DNA of 64,000 bases, from assembly GCA_016930375.1 (NCBI GenBank), contig JAFGGU010000003.1, positions 62,001 to 126,000 of the forward strand, given 5' to 3'. Positions 1 to 8,840 of the stretch are shown piece by piece. The translations under genes were made by a program, and so were the position numbers. The notes beneath the pieces were generated by a model. It saw only the letters and a program-made list of their open reading frames with translations, was not told the DNA's origin and did no database searches. The stretch's first letter is position 1; every line of letters starts with the position of its first letter. This DNA comes from Bacteroidales bacterium. Its GTDB lineage: Bacteria > Bacteroidota > Bacteroidia > Bacteroidales > UBA10428.

Positions 1-8
1 TGAATCGC

Positions 9-1343
9 ATGATGACACCGGTTGTTAATGTTGGAATACTGAAGGAGAGCGAAATCAGATTCAAGTTGCAGGGGAGTTTTTCAGATCCCGGTAAAAAAAA
101 GTATTCGGAAGGTCAATATATTGCCCGCTATAAAGACGGGACCATTGAACTTGAAATGAATGGCAGGAATTCCCTGGTTGGTGCCGGCCTGTTTCTTCAA
201 CCCGAAGGAGGGGATACCGGCAGTTTTACGCTGTTCGATGTCACCATTGGCATCAATTTTCACTGGCAAAAGAAGGAGGACCAGGTATTCCGGGGAGGAA
301 TTATGCTGTCGGCTCTTGCCGGCAAGATCCAGATCATTAACGTTCTGCCTGTTGAGGATTACCTGATCAGTGTCATATCCTCTGAGATGAGTGCCAATTC
401 TTCTTTAGAAATGCTTAAGGCCCACGCTGTCATTTCAAGGAGCTGGTTACTGGCTCAAATCGAAAAAGGAAAGTCGCTTAAGGCAAAAAGCAGCAAATAC
501 CAGTCTGTATTTGTGAACAATGATGAACGGATTGTCTGGTACGACAGGGAAGATCATACCGGATTTGATGTATGTGCCGATGATCATTGTCAGCGTTACC
601 AGGGAATTACACGTGCATCCACACCATTGGTCGTGCAGGCGGTAAAACAAACAGAGGGAGAAGTTCTGGTGTATAACGGTAACCTTTGTGACACACGCTT
701 TTCAAAATGCTGCGGGGGTATCACCGAAGTTTTTGAAAACACCTGGGAGCCGATTAACCACCCTTACCTTCAGCGTATTTATGATCATGCTGAGGACCGG
801 CCGGAAACACAAATCGATTTGACCGGTGAAGAAGCAGCACGGGCCTGGATCATGTCAGTTCCCGATGCATTTTGCAACACATCCGACCGAAGCGTGCTTT
901 CACAGGTACTGAATGACTATGATCAGACAACACGGGATTTTTTTCGCTGGAAAATTGGTTATTCAGGTATTGAACTGGGTGACCTCATCCGAAAACGCAT
1001 AGGTTTGGATTTTGGTGTGGTACAGGATTTAATACCCCTCCAAAGAGGAACATCGGGAAGGATCATCAGACTGAAGATCGTTGGCTCTCTAAAAACAATG
1101 ATCCTTGGGAAAGAACTTGAAATCAGAAAGGCCCTTTCGGAAACACATCTGTACAGCTCTGCCTTTGTGGTAGAGAAAGTTACGGAAGGAGATTCAACAC
1201 GTTTCATTCTGAACGGCGCCGGTTGGGGACACGGAGTAGGGCTTTGCCAGATCGGCGCTGCGGTTATGGGATCAAAGGGGTACAGCTATCGGGAAATTCT
1301 GATGCATTACTTCAGGGGGGCGGAGTTGAAGAAGAGGTATTAG
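9..1343 (+). CDS. SpoIID/LytB-domain protein (peptidoglycan-acting)
   Basis: Encodes 444 residues that match the SpoIID/LytB family. SpoIID of spore formers is a lytic transglycosylase acting on denuded glycan strands, and LytB is an amidase enhancer. A family-typical SSEM segment holds the likely catalytic Glu126, followed by an AHAVISRSW stretch near residue 140, a Cys-Cys-Gly-Gly motif near 232, and the hallmark GWGHGVGLCQIGA near the C-terminus. I see no signal peptide at this start, so an upstream start outside the window, or an unusual localisation, is possible. It is the first visible gene of a same-strand run with an AmpG-like permease, a GHL10 glycosidase and an Ala-Glu epimerase, which points to peptidoglycan recycling, not sporulation. 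The family call is firm; the reaction is inferred. Confidence 0.88.
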   Translation: MMTPVVNVGILKESEIRFKLQGSFSDPGKKKYSEGQYIARYKDGTIELEMNGRNSLVGAGLFLQPEGGDTGSFTLFDVTIGINFHWQKKEDQVFRGGIMLSALAGKIQIINVLPVEDYLISVISSEMSANSSLEMLKAHAVISRSWLLAQIEKGKSLKAKSSKYQSVFVNNDERIVWYDREDHTGFDVCADDHCQRYQGITRASTPLVVQAVKQTEGEVLVYNGNLCDTRFSKCCGGITEVFENTWEPINHPYLQRIYDHAEDRPETQIDLTGEEAARAWIMSVPDAFCNTSDRSVLSQVLNDYDQTTRDFFRWKIGYSGIELGDLIRKRIGLDFGVVQDLIPLQRGTSGRIIRLKIVGSLKTMILGKELEIRKALSETHLYSSAFVVEKVTEGDSTRFILNGAGWGHGVGLCQIGAAVMGSKGYSYREILMHYFRGAELKKRY

Positions 1344-1355
1344 TTGAGGGATAAA

Positions 1356-1465
1356 TGGTAATCAGTAAGCAGTAATCGGTAATCAGTGGAGTGTGAGTTT
1401 GGAGCATGACATTAAGTAGCGAATACCGAATACCGAATACCGAAAACCGAATACCGAATACTGAA
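1356..1465. repeat. Low-complexity tandem repeat (CAGTAATCGG / GAATACC units)
   Basis: The spacer after the SpoIID-like gene holds degenerate units of the kind AATCAGTAAGCAGTAATCGG, followed by five or more near-identical GAATACC units. The same sequence family recurs at 3163-3229 and 60021-60063. It looks like a dispersed microsatellite-type element at gene borders. I see no coding potential. Confidence 0.75.
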
Positions 1466-1506
1466 TTCATTATAATTCATATATATAAGCAAATAATCTG
1501 TCATAT

Positions 1507-3177
1507 ATGTCACTAAAAAGTGTATCCCGGAATCCCTGGTCCTGGATCCCCACGCTGTACCTCTATGAAGGCATCCCTTACAGCATCGTCATGACCACCT
1601 CTGGTTTGATATATAAGACCATGGGAATTTCGGTGGCATCTTTGGCATTCTGGACCAGTCTGCTTTATCTGCCCTGGGCGATCAAGCCTTTATGGAGCCC
1701 TTATGTAGAAGTGGTTTCCACCAAACGTAACTGGATCATCGTTACCCAGTTGATTTTGGGAGCTGTCTTTATTGCTGTGGGAGCGGCTATGCCCTTAGCC
1801 TTCTTCTTCCCCATTACCATTGGACTTTTTGCCCTAATCGCTTTTTCATCTGCCAGTCATGATATCGCAGCCGACGGTTTCTATATGCATGCGCTGGATC
1901 AGCATAAACAGGCTTTTTTTGTGGGTATCCGCAGCACCTTTTACCGAATCGCCATGCTTACCGCCATGGGGGCAATTCCATTGATAGCCGGACTGGTGCA
2001 GGAAAGAACGGGACTTAAACCGGTTTCCCTGCTTGTCACGGCCATACCGGCCAGTCAGTTCACTCCTGCAGCTCCGCCCGATTCTTTTTTCACTGGAAAA
2101 ACAACCGAGCCCGGCATTATTGTATTTCCTGGCGAAATTAAGGTTCCCATTTATCAGAAGGGCGTCTCGGAGATTGATTCGGCTGTTTCCTACATTGCCT
2201 TGTCAGCTCCGCCGGAACCGGGTGAAAGAATTGTTCTGAACCTTACCCATAAATCGGGCAGTAAGGATATGAAGCTCGCCAGGAATCAGACAGGAAGGCA
2301 TGAATTCACCGAATCAAACTGGAACAGGCCGGTAAGGGTGACCTTTACTGTCGATCATAACCTGAACCGGACTACCACTTCAGTATACAAAATCACGGCA
2401 GGCAATATTGCTTTCAGCTGGACCGTTTCGCTTGCAGTCTTGGGCTTTTTCCTTTTAATGCTGGGAGTTTACCATAAATTTATGCTCCCCTATCCGAAGG
2501 ACGCGAAGACTGCCGAAAGTGTCAGCCTCCGTGTTTACGGCGAGGTATTCATTTCGTTTTTCAGGAAACCGGGTATTGTGCCTGCACTCCTTTTCTTTTT
2601 ATTGTACAGGTTTGGGGAAGCCCAATCCATAAAAATAGCAACTCCCTTCCTGGTTGATTCACGCCCAAGCGGTGGAATTGGTCTTACATCGGCACAATAC
2701 GGGTTGGCTTATGGTACAATTGGAATGGTGGCCCTGACCATTGGTGGGATACTGGGAGGAATCCTGGCATCCAAATACGGATTGCGAAAACTCTTCTGGA
2801 TCATGGCGCTGAGCATGAACCTTCCCAACCTGGGGCTTTTGTATATCGCTTACGCTCAGCCCCTGCCCGGCGATGCAGCTGTTTATGCGGCCATTATTCT
2901 TGAACAGTTCGGATATGGATTCGGATTTACGGCATACATGCTGTTTATGTTGTACTTTGTTGGGGATAGTAAGTACAAAACGGCAGAGTACGCTATAGGT
3001 ACTTCCCTAATGGCATTGGGTATGATGTTGCCCGGCATGATGTCGGGTTATGTTGAAGAACTGCTGGGGTACCAGCATTTCTTTCTTTATGTTATGTTCT
3101 GTACAATCCCGGGAATGGCTTTAATTCCATTCCTGAAGGTTGATCCGTCGTTTGGCATTAAGAGCAGTAAACAGTAA
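1507..3177 (+). CDS. MFS permease, AmpG-like (muropeptide transporter), with large periplasmic insert
   Basis: A 556-residue major facilitator protein of the AmpG/PAT type, which imports GlcNAc-anhydroMurNAc muropeptides in Gram-negative bacteria. Hydrophobic helices run from about residues 20 to 165 and 300 to 545. The early segment YEGIPYSIV and the SSASHDIAADG motif near 114-124 fit this family. Between the two helix bundles, residues 165-300 form a polar, beta-rich stretch that classical AmpG lacks and that probably lies outside the membrane. The last codons (Ser-Lys-Gln-stop) lie inside the repeat at 3163-3229. Its neighbours are peptidoglycan enzymes, which supports a muropeptide substrate. 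Family call strong, substrate inferred. Confidence 0.82.
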   Translation: MSLKSVSRNPWSWIPTLYLYEGIPYSIVMTTSGLIYKTMGISVASLAFWTSLLYLPWAIKPLWSPYVEVVSTKRNWIIVTQLILGAVFIAVGAAMPLAFFFPITIGLFALIAFSSASHDIAADGFYMHALDQHKQAFFVGIRSTFYRIAMLTAMGAIPLIAGLVQERTGLKPVSLLVTAIPASQFTPAAPPDSFFTGKTTEPGIIVFPGEIKVPIYQKGVSEIDSAVSYIALSAPPEPGERIVLNLTHKSGSKDMKLARNQTGRHEFTESNWNRPVRVTFTVDHNLNRTTTSVYKITAGNIAFSWTVSLAVLGFFLLMLGVYHKFMLPYPKDAKTAESVSLRVYGEVFISFFRKPGIVPALLFFLLYRFGEAQSIKIATPFLVDSRPSGGIGLTSAQYGLAYGTIGMVALTIGGILGGILASKYGLRKLFWIMALSMNLPNLGLLYIAYAQPLPGDAAVYAAIILEQFGYGFGFTAYMLFMLYFVGDSKYKTAEYAIGTSLMALGMMLPGMMSGYVEELLGYQHFFLYVMFCTIPGMALIPFLKVDPSFGIKSSKQ

Positions 3178-3229
3178 GCAGTAAAAGGTAAAAAGTAAAC
3201 GGTGAAAGGTATTCGGTATTCGGTAATGG
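3163..3229. repeat. Dispersed low-complexity repeat spanning a stop and a start codon
   Basis: A chain of CAGTAAACAGTAAGCAGTAA-like units, followed by GGTATTCGGTATTCGG. It contains the stop codon of the permease and the GTG start of the glycosidase. It is related to the repeats at 1356-1465 and 60021-60063. Confidence 0.75.
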
Positions 3230-4707
3230 GTTTAATCCTCGTCATGCTTTCAACCGCCGGTATGGCGCAGGAACAACCCAAACGCGAGATGCGTGCTGTT
3301 TGGATTGCCACGGTTGAAAACATTGACTGGCCTTCATCACCAATGCTATCCACCGAAATGCAGAAACGTGAAATGACAACATTACTCGACCTGGTCAGAG
3401 AATATCATTTAAACACGATCGTTCTTCAGATCAGGCCGGCAGCAGATGCCTTTTATCCTTCTGCCCTGGAGCCCTGGTCGCAATGGCTCACCGGTCAGCA
3501 GGGTTCAGCGCCTGATCCCTGGTATGATCCGCTTGCTTTTGTTATCAGTGAATGCCGGAAACGCGGACTGGATGTCCATGTATGGTTAAACCCATACCGT
3601 GCCATACGGGATACAACAAATCACAAAACTTCACCCGATCATCCTGTACTGTTGCATCCGGAATGGTTCGTAACGTATGGTACAACCAGGTACTTTGATC
3701 CCGGATTACCGGCGGTCCGTGATCATGTCACCCGTGTGGTGGGTGATATTGTCAGACGATATGATATTGACGCAGTGCACATGGATGATTATTTCTATCC
3801 CTATCGCATTGCCGGCATTCCTTTTCCCGACAGCAATTCCTTCGCTTCCCAACATGGTGAATTTTCGGACTTGCAGCGCGATGACTGGCGAAGGAATAAC
3901 GTTGATTTGATTATCAAACAGATACATGACACTATACAATCCATAAAGCCTTATGTGGAGTTTGGCATATCACCTTTCGGCGTTTGGCGTAACATCGACA
4001 AAGATCCCGCCGGATCTGGTACCAGGGCAGGTCAGACCAACTATGATGATCTTTTTGCCGATATACTGAAATGGCAGAAGGAAGGGTGGATCCATTATAT
4101 AACTCCACAATTGTACTGGCAAATCGGAATGCAGGTAGCCGATTATGCCATTCTTGCTGACTGGTGGAACCGCAACACATTCGGCTGTCAGTTATACATC
4201 GGTCAGGCATTCTACCGCATAAATCCCAAATCACCTGTCAAATCCTGGAGATCATCCATGGAAATCATCCGGCAGGTCAATCTCAACAGGAGCATGTCCA
4301 ATATACAGGGCAGTATGTTTTTCAGCGCCAAATACCTGCGGACCAATCCACGGAAACTAAAACAGAAACTGACCGGCAGGGTGTATCCGCTGCCTGCCCT
4401 CCCGCCAAACAACAAACGGATTATTCCCTTTCACCCCGGATTGCCTTCTGGGTTGTCAAGCGTTGCCCTGAATGATACCATCATCCTTGCCTGGGAAAAA
4501 GCAGCCAACGCGAAGAACTACATTATTTACAGGTTCAGGATGGGAAAACAGGCCGATTTTTCCAAACCGGAAAATATATTCAGGGTCACGCCGGATACAT
4601 CGTTTATGTTTCCTGAAAATGCTAAAACCAGACTTTCTAAATATAATTATGCCATAACTTCGCAAAGTATGACCAATACCGAAAGTGAGCCTGTTTACTT
4701 TAAATAA
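3202..4707 (+). CDS. Secreted glycoside hydrolase-like protein, GHL10/DUF187 family
   Basis: 501 residues matching the glycosyl-hydrolase-like 10 family (YngK type), a TIM-barrel group linked to cell-wall glycan cleavage. Seen: a signal peptide with cleavage after GMA, the typical MRAVWIATVENIDWPSS start of the barrel near residue 30, the HMDDYFYPY segment near 194 with likely catalytic acids, and a C-terminal FN3-like region from about 410. The GTG at 3202 is preferred over the ATG at 3226 because it supplies Lys and Arg for the signal n-region; those codons come from the intergenic repeat. It starts 24 bases after the permease and ends 8 bases before the epimerase, so cotranscription is likely. 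Confidence 0.85.
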   Translation: MKGIRYSVMGLILVMLSTAGMAQEQPKREMRAVWIATVENIDWPSSPMLSTEMQKREMTTLLDLVREYHLNTIVLQIRPAADAFYPSALEPWSQWLTGQQGSAPDPWYDPLAFVISECRKRGLDVHVWLNPYRAIRDTTNHKTSPDHPVLLHPEWFVTYGTTRYFDPGLPAVRDHVTRVVGDIVRRYDIDAVHMDDYFYPYRIAGIPFPDSNSFASQHGEFSDLQRDDWRRNNVDLIIKQIHDTIQSIKPYVEFGISPFGVWRNIDKDPAGSGTRAGQTNYDDLFADILKWQKEGWIHYITPQLYWQIGMQVADYAILADWWNRNTFGCQLYIGQAFYRINPKSPVKSWRSSMEIIRQVNLNRSMSNIQGSMFFSAKYLRTNPRKLKQKLTGRVYPLPALPPNNKRIIPFHPGLPSGLSSVALNDTIILAWEKAANAKNYIIYRFRMGKQADFSKPENIFRVTPDTSFMFPENAKTRLSKYNYAITSQSMTNTESEPVYFK

Positions 4708-4715
4708 AATTTTCA

Positions 4716-5858
4716 ATGAAGAATTCGAGGAGGAAGTTCCTGAGATACTTTGGACTGATGACCGGAGGAACCTTATTATCGTTTGACTATGCATCCCTGC
4801 ATGCAGCCGCCGGGAAAAGCCAGGCCAGAAGCAGCAAGAACAAGATGGTACTGCAATTTGAACCTTACATTCTGCAGCTGAGGCATGTATTCACAATAGC
4901 CTCAGGATCAAGAACTACAACGCCGGTTATGCTGACAACAATAACGTTCGATGGCATTACCGGCTATGGCGAGGCCTCCATGCCACCCTACCTCGGAGAA
5001 TCTCATGCCACGGCGCAATCTTTTTTAGCAAAGGTTGATCTTTCTCGATTCAGCAGTCCATTCCTGATGGATGATATTCTGACCTATGTTGATCAGATAG
5101 CCCCTGGCAATTATGCGGCAAAAGCCTCCATCGACATTGCCCTTCACGATTTGGTAGGCAAACTTATGCAGCAACCCTGGCACCGCATCTGGGGGCTCAA
5201 CCCCGGGCATACCCCCGATACCTCCTTTACCATTGGGATTGACAAACCTGATATGGTGGAGGAAAAAACCAGGGCTGCATCCTCTTTCAAGATCCTTAAA
5301 ATTAAGCTGGGAGGCGGCAATGACAAGGAGATGATCCGTACGGTAAGGTCGGTCACACAGGTTCCCCTGGGTGTTGATGTGAACCAGGGCTGGAAGGACA
5401 GGAATCAGGCACTCGATATGATACACTGGCTGCATGAACAAGGGGTGGTTTATATCGAACAGCCATTATCGAAAACCGCTGTGGATGATATTGCCTGGAT
5501 CACCGGACAAAGTCCGGTTCCGGTAATTGCTGATGAAGCGTTGCAAACCCCTGCGGATGTGAACAAAGTATTTGGTGCCTATCATGGTATAAACATCAAA
5601 CTGATGAAATGCGGCGGATTACGCGCAGCCTATACCATGGTAAATATGGCCAGGACTCTTGGTTTGAAAGTGATGATCGGTTGCATGACGGAGACTTCGT
5701 GCGCGGTGACGGCGGCCGCCCAGCTTTCTCCAATGGCTGACTGGGCGGACCTCGACGGAAACCTGCTGATCAGCAACGACGTGTTTGAGGGTTTGAAAAT
5801 TGTGGAAGGCAGGGTGATAATACCGGATCTGCCGGGGATTGGGGTGTTGAAGTTGTGA
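4716..5858 (+). CDS. Exported dipeptide epimerase (L-Ala-D/L-Glu type, enolase superfamily)
   Basis: A 380-residue enolase-superfamily protein. The catalytic set is complete: Lys195-Ile-Lys197, Asp221, Glu248, Asp273 and Lys295. The N-terminus has a Tat-type motif SRRKFLRY and a hydrophobic stretch, so the enzyme is predicted to be exported. Family members interconvert L-Ala-D-Glu and L-Ala-L-Glu during murein peptide breakdown; other dipeptide specificities exist and cannot be told apart here. The E. coli enzyme YcjG is cytoplasmic, so a Tat signal is notable. It lies 8 bases downstream of the GHL10 gene and 26 bases before the FAD/Fe-S dehydrogenase. Family call strong, exact substrate inferred from context. 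Confidence 0.85.
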   Translation: MKNSRRKFLRYFGLMTGGTLLSFDYASLHAAAGKSQARSSKNKMVLQFEPYILQLRHVFTIASGSRTTTPVMLTTITFDGITGYGEASMPPYLGESHATAQSFLAKVDLSRFSSPFLMDDILTYVDQIAPGNYAAKASIDIALHDLVGKLMQQPWHRIWGLNPGHTPDTSFTIGIDKPDMVEEKTRAASSFKILKIKLGGGNDKEMIRTVRSVTQVPLGVDVNQGWKDRNQALDMIHWLHEQGVVYIEQPLSKTAVDDIAWITGQSPVPVIADEALQTPADVNKVFGAYHGINIKLMKCGGLRAAYTMVNMARTLGLKVMIGCMTETSCAVTAAAQLSPMADWADLDGNLLISNDVFEGLKIVEGRVIIPDLPGIGVLKL

Positions 5859-5884
5859 TTATGATGTAATAAACCGAATTTCAT

Positions 5885-8728
5885 ATGCAGGATGCATACA
5901 ATTACCTGGTAAAAACCCTTAATAAAACCCGTTACCCATCCCCGGTGTTCACCGATCCCCTGTACCGCCTTGCCAAAGGAACCGATGCGGGTTTCTACAG
6001 GCTGGTACCGCGTGTCGTCGTGCAGGTCAATGGCGAACAGGAAGTAATAACTGTATTGAATATTTGCCGGGAGGCCGGAATTCCTGTCACTTTTAAAGCG
6101 GGTGGCACAAGTTTGTGCGGCCAGACCATCACCGATTCCGTGCTGGTCGAAACCGGTCCGGGTTTTGCCGGGTGGTCTGTCAGTGAAAATGCAGGTACCG
6201 CCACATTTCAACCGGGTATGACCGGGGGATACGCCAATGCAATTCTTGCAAAGTACCGCCGGCAGATCGGCCCGAGTCCGGCCTCCATTGCTTCTGCGAA
6301 GATCGGTGGTATCATTGCCAATAATGCCAGCGGGGCAAGTTATGGTATCGCGACCAACAGTTACAACACCTTACGGGGTCTGCGCCTGGTTTTCTCTGAC
6401 AGCACCATACTGGATACCCGGGATCCGGAGTCATGCAGCCGTTTCAGAGCGGATCATCCCACCCTGATGGAGGGCATCAGGCAACTTTCAGAGCAGGTGA
6501 ACAGCAATCCTGCTCTCAGGGATAAGATCAGGCATAAATATGAACTCAAGAATACCACAGGATATGGCGTAAATGCACTTGTTGATTTCTCAGATCCGCT
6601 GGATATCATTGCCCACCTGATGGTGGGTTCCGAAGGCACATTGGGCTTTATTTCCGAGGCAACATTCGAAACCTTTGAGAGTCATCCATGCAAAGCAGCA
6701 GCCCTGGTTTTTTTCCCGGGAATCCGGGAGGCATGTTCAGCCATTCTGCCTTTGCGAAGCTGCCAGGTAAGCGCGGCAGAGCTGATGGACCGCAATGCCC
6801 TGCGGGCAGTGCAGGATAACCCTGGCATCCCGGCAATAATACGGGAACTGGACCAGGCAGCAGTTGCGCTGCTGATCGACACTTCGGCGCCCGATGCTGC
6901 GACACTGGAGATTCAGGTAGAAGAAATCCGAAAATCAATTGCCGGAATCCGGACGCTCTATCCGGTTGACTTCATCAGGGAAGCAGTAACCTATAACAGC
7001 ATCTGGAAGGTCCGGAAGGGACTGTTCACCGCCGCGGCGGCTACCCGTCCCAGGGGTACTTCATGTCTCATAGAGGATGTCGCTTTCAGGGCCGGAGAAC
7101 TTGGAGATGCACTTACGGCGATCAGGGAGCTGATACAACAGTATGGCTATGAGGGCTCGGTCATGTGGGGACACCTGCTCGACGGTAACATCCATTTCGT
7201 GATCATGCCCGATTTCAGGCAAACGCGCGAGGTTGAAAAATACCGGAAGTTTATGGATGAGTTGGTTCACCTGACCGTGCACAAATATGACGGAAGCCTG
7301 AAAGCCGAACACGGTACTGGCCGTAACATGGCGCCTTTTGTAAAGGAAGAATGGGGTACCGGGATTTACGGGGTGATGAAACAGATCAAGCAACTTCTTG
7401 ATCCGTCAGGGATTCTGAATCCGGGTGTTATCCTGAATGATGACCCGCTGGTTCATATTAAGAACCTGAAGCCTATTCCGGTTGTCAGCGATACCATTGA
7501 CAAATGCATTGAATGTGGTTTTTGTGAAAATGACTGCCCTTCCAGAAATCTTACCCTCACACCCCGGCAGCGTATTGTTGTATACCGTGAAATGAACCGA
7601 TTATCAGTTGCTCAGGATAAAAGCGTTTATGCGGCAATCCTGGAAAGGGATTTTGACTATCACGGTGATGCAACCTGCGCTACCGATGGTTTATGTGCCA
7701 TTGCCTGTCCTGTGGATATCAACACCGGTACGCTGATTAAGGAGTTGAGATTCGACGGACACAGCCGTTTCGCGAATCGGGTGGCCGGTATGATCGGAAG
7801 CAATATGCACCTTGTAACTGCCGGTATGCGCATAACCCTTAACCTGGTTTCCGGCGTTCATAAACTACTGGGCACAGGATTCATGCAGTCAGTATCCTCC
7901 TGGTTGCATAAGGCGTCGGGCGCGGGAATTCCTATGTGGAACAGGTATATGCCCGGCGGAGCTGATGTAAGCGCTCTCAGGGACCGTTCACCGAAATCAG
8001 ATTTGAAAGTAGTGTATTTTCCGACCTGCATTAACCGCAGTATGGGGAAATCGACTGATTATGCTTTTGAGGAAAAGGCTGTGGTGGCAAAAACAATACA
8101 ACTCCTGCAAAAAGCGGGATATGAAGTAATTATTCCCCCTGGTGTAAACAGGCTCTGTTGCGGAATGGCTTTCGACAGCAAGGGATTTGTGGCTGAAGGC
8201 CGGCGAAAAGCCGCGGAACTGGAAGCAGCTTTGCTTGCCGCCAGCGAAAACGGTAAAATACCAGTTTATTGTGATATGAGTCCCTGCCTTTTCCGGATGA
8301 AGGAAATCCTGTCATCCGGGCTTCAGTTGTATGAGCCGGTGGAATTTATTTTGAGATTCCTGGTCAGTCGGCTTACATTTACCCGGGTACCCCGCAAAAT
8401 TGCAGTCCACAGCACATGCAGCAACACCAAAATGGGACTTGGCCCCGAACTTGTCCGGCTTGCACAGCTCTGCGCCGAAGAAGTCATTGTCCCCGATGAG
8501 ATCGGTTGCTGTGGCTGGGCGGGCGACCGGGGATTCACAAGGCCCGAACTGAATGCGTCAGCACTGCGTTTATTGAAAGGCAAATTGCCCTCCGGTTTGC
8601 AGGAAGGTTACAGCACAAGCAGGACCTGTGAAATAGGACTCACCCTTCACAGCGACATCAGCTACAAATCAATAGTCTACCTGGTAGATGAAGCAACAGC
8701 ACCCATGTTCGGCTCAGGCTCTGCCTGA
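5885..8728 (+). CDS. FAD-linked oxidase fused to Fe-S and CCG domains (D-lactate dehydrogenase-like)
   Basis: 947 residues in the layout of large Dld/GlcD-type fusions. An FAD-binding domain (GGTSLCGQT near residue 77, GGIIANNASG near 142) is followed by the FAD-oxidase C domain. Two ferredoxin-type clusters follow, from CIECGFCENDCP at 541 and CATDGLCAIACP at 598. Two Cys-rich CCG motifs lie at 758 and 875. Such proteins oxidise D-lactate or related 2-hydroxyacids at the membrane. As last gene of the peptidoglycan-turnover run it could use D-lactate released from N-acetylmuramate; this is inference. The final Gly-Ser-Ala-stop codons lie in a short hairpin repeat. Glycolate or 2-hydroxyglutarate are alternative substrates. 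Confidence 0.85.
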   Translation: MQDAYNYLVKTLNKTRYPSPVFTDPLYRLAKGTDAGFYRLVPRVVVQVNGEQEVITVLNICREAGIPVTFKAGGTSLCGQTITDSVLVETGPGFAGWSVSENAGTATFQPGMTGGYANAILAKYRRQIGPSPASIASAKIGGIIANNASGASYGIATNSYNTLRGLRLVFSDSTILDTRDPESCSRFRADHPTLMEGIRQLSEQVNSNPALRDKIRHKYELKNTTGYGVNALVDFSDPLDIIAHLMVGSEGTLGFISEATFETFESHPCKAAALVFFPGIREACSAILPLRSCQVSAAELMDRNALRAVQDNPGIPAIIRELDQAAVALLIDTSAPDAATLEIQVEEIRKSIAGIRTLYPVDFIREAVTYNSIWKVRKGLFTAAAATRPRGTSCLIEDVAFRAGELGDALTAIRELIQQYGYEGSVMWGHLLDGNIHFVIMPDFRQTREVEKYRKFMDELVHLTVHKYDGSLKAEHGTGRNMAPFVKEEWGTGIYGVMKQIKQLLDPSGILNPGVILNDDPLVHIKNLKPIPVVSDTIDKCIECGFCENDCPSRNLTLTPRQRIVVYREMNRLSVAQDKSVYAAILERDFDYHGDATCATDGLCAIACPVDINTGTLIKELRFDGHSRFANRVAGMIGSNMHLVTAGMRITLNLVSGVHKLLGTGFMQSVSSWLHKASGAGIPMWNRYMPGGADVSALRDRSPKSDLKVVYFPTCINRSMGKSTDYAFEEKAVVAKTIQLLQKAGYEVIIPPGVNRLCCGMAFDSKGFVAEGRRKAAELEAALLAASENGKIPVYCDMSPCLFRMKEILSSGLQLYEPVEFILRFLVSRLTFTRVPRKIAVHSTCSNTKMGLGPELVRLAQLCAEEVIVPDEIGCCGWAGDRGFTRPELNASALRLLKGKLPSGLQEGYSTSRTCEIGLTLHSDISYKSIVYLVDEATAPMFGSGSA

Positions 8729-8757
8729 GTCGAATTTATTATACCAGGCTTTGCCTG
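8713..8757. repeat. Two CAGGC-TyT-GCCTG hairpins at a gene end
   Basis: CTCAGGC-TCT-GCCTGAG (8713-8729) is a perfect 7-bp stem that includes the stop codon of the dehydrogenase. CAGGC-TTT-GCCTG (8745-8757) is a second copy. There is no T-run, so these look like small dispersed palindromes, possibly mRNA-stabilising, and not classical terminators. Confidence 0.6.
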
Positions 8758-8840
8758 ATTTCAGCAACCCGTGCAACCTTTTAAGCAAAAAATTGCCTTT
8801 TTCAATATACAACCTGTTATTTCAAAAAACATATGATACC

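Noticed and set aside
9-1343. SpoIID as evidence for sporulation
   Set aside because: SpoIID-like proteins occur in many non-sporulating bacteria and the neighbours are peptidoglycan recycling genes; no other sporulation gene is visible.
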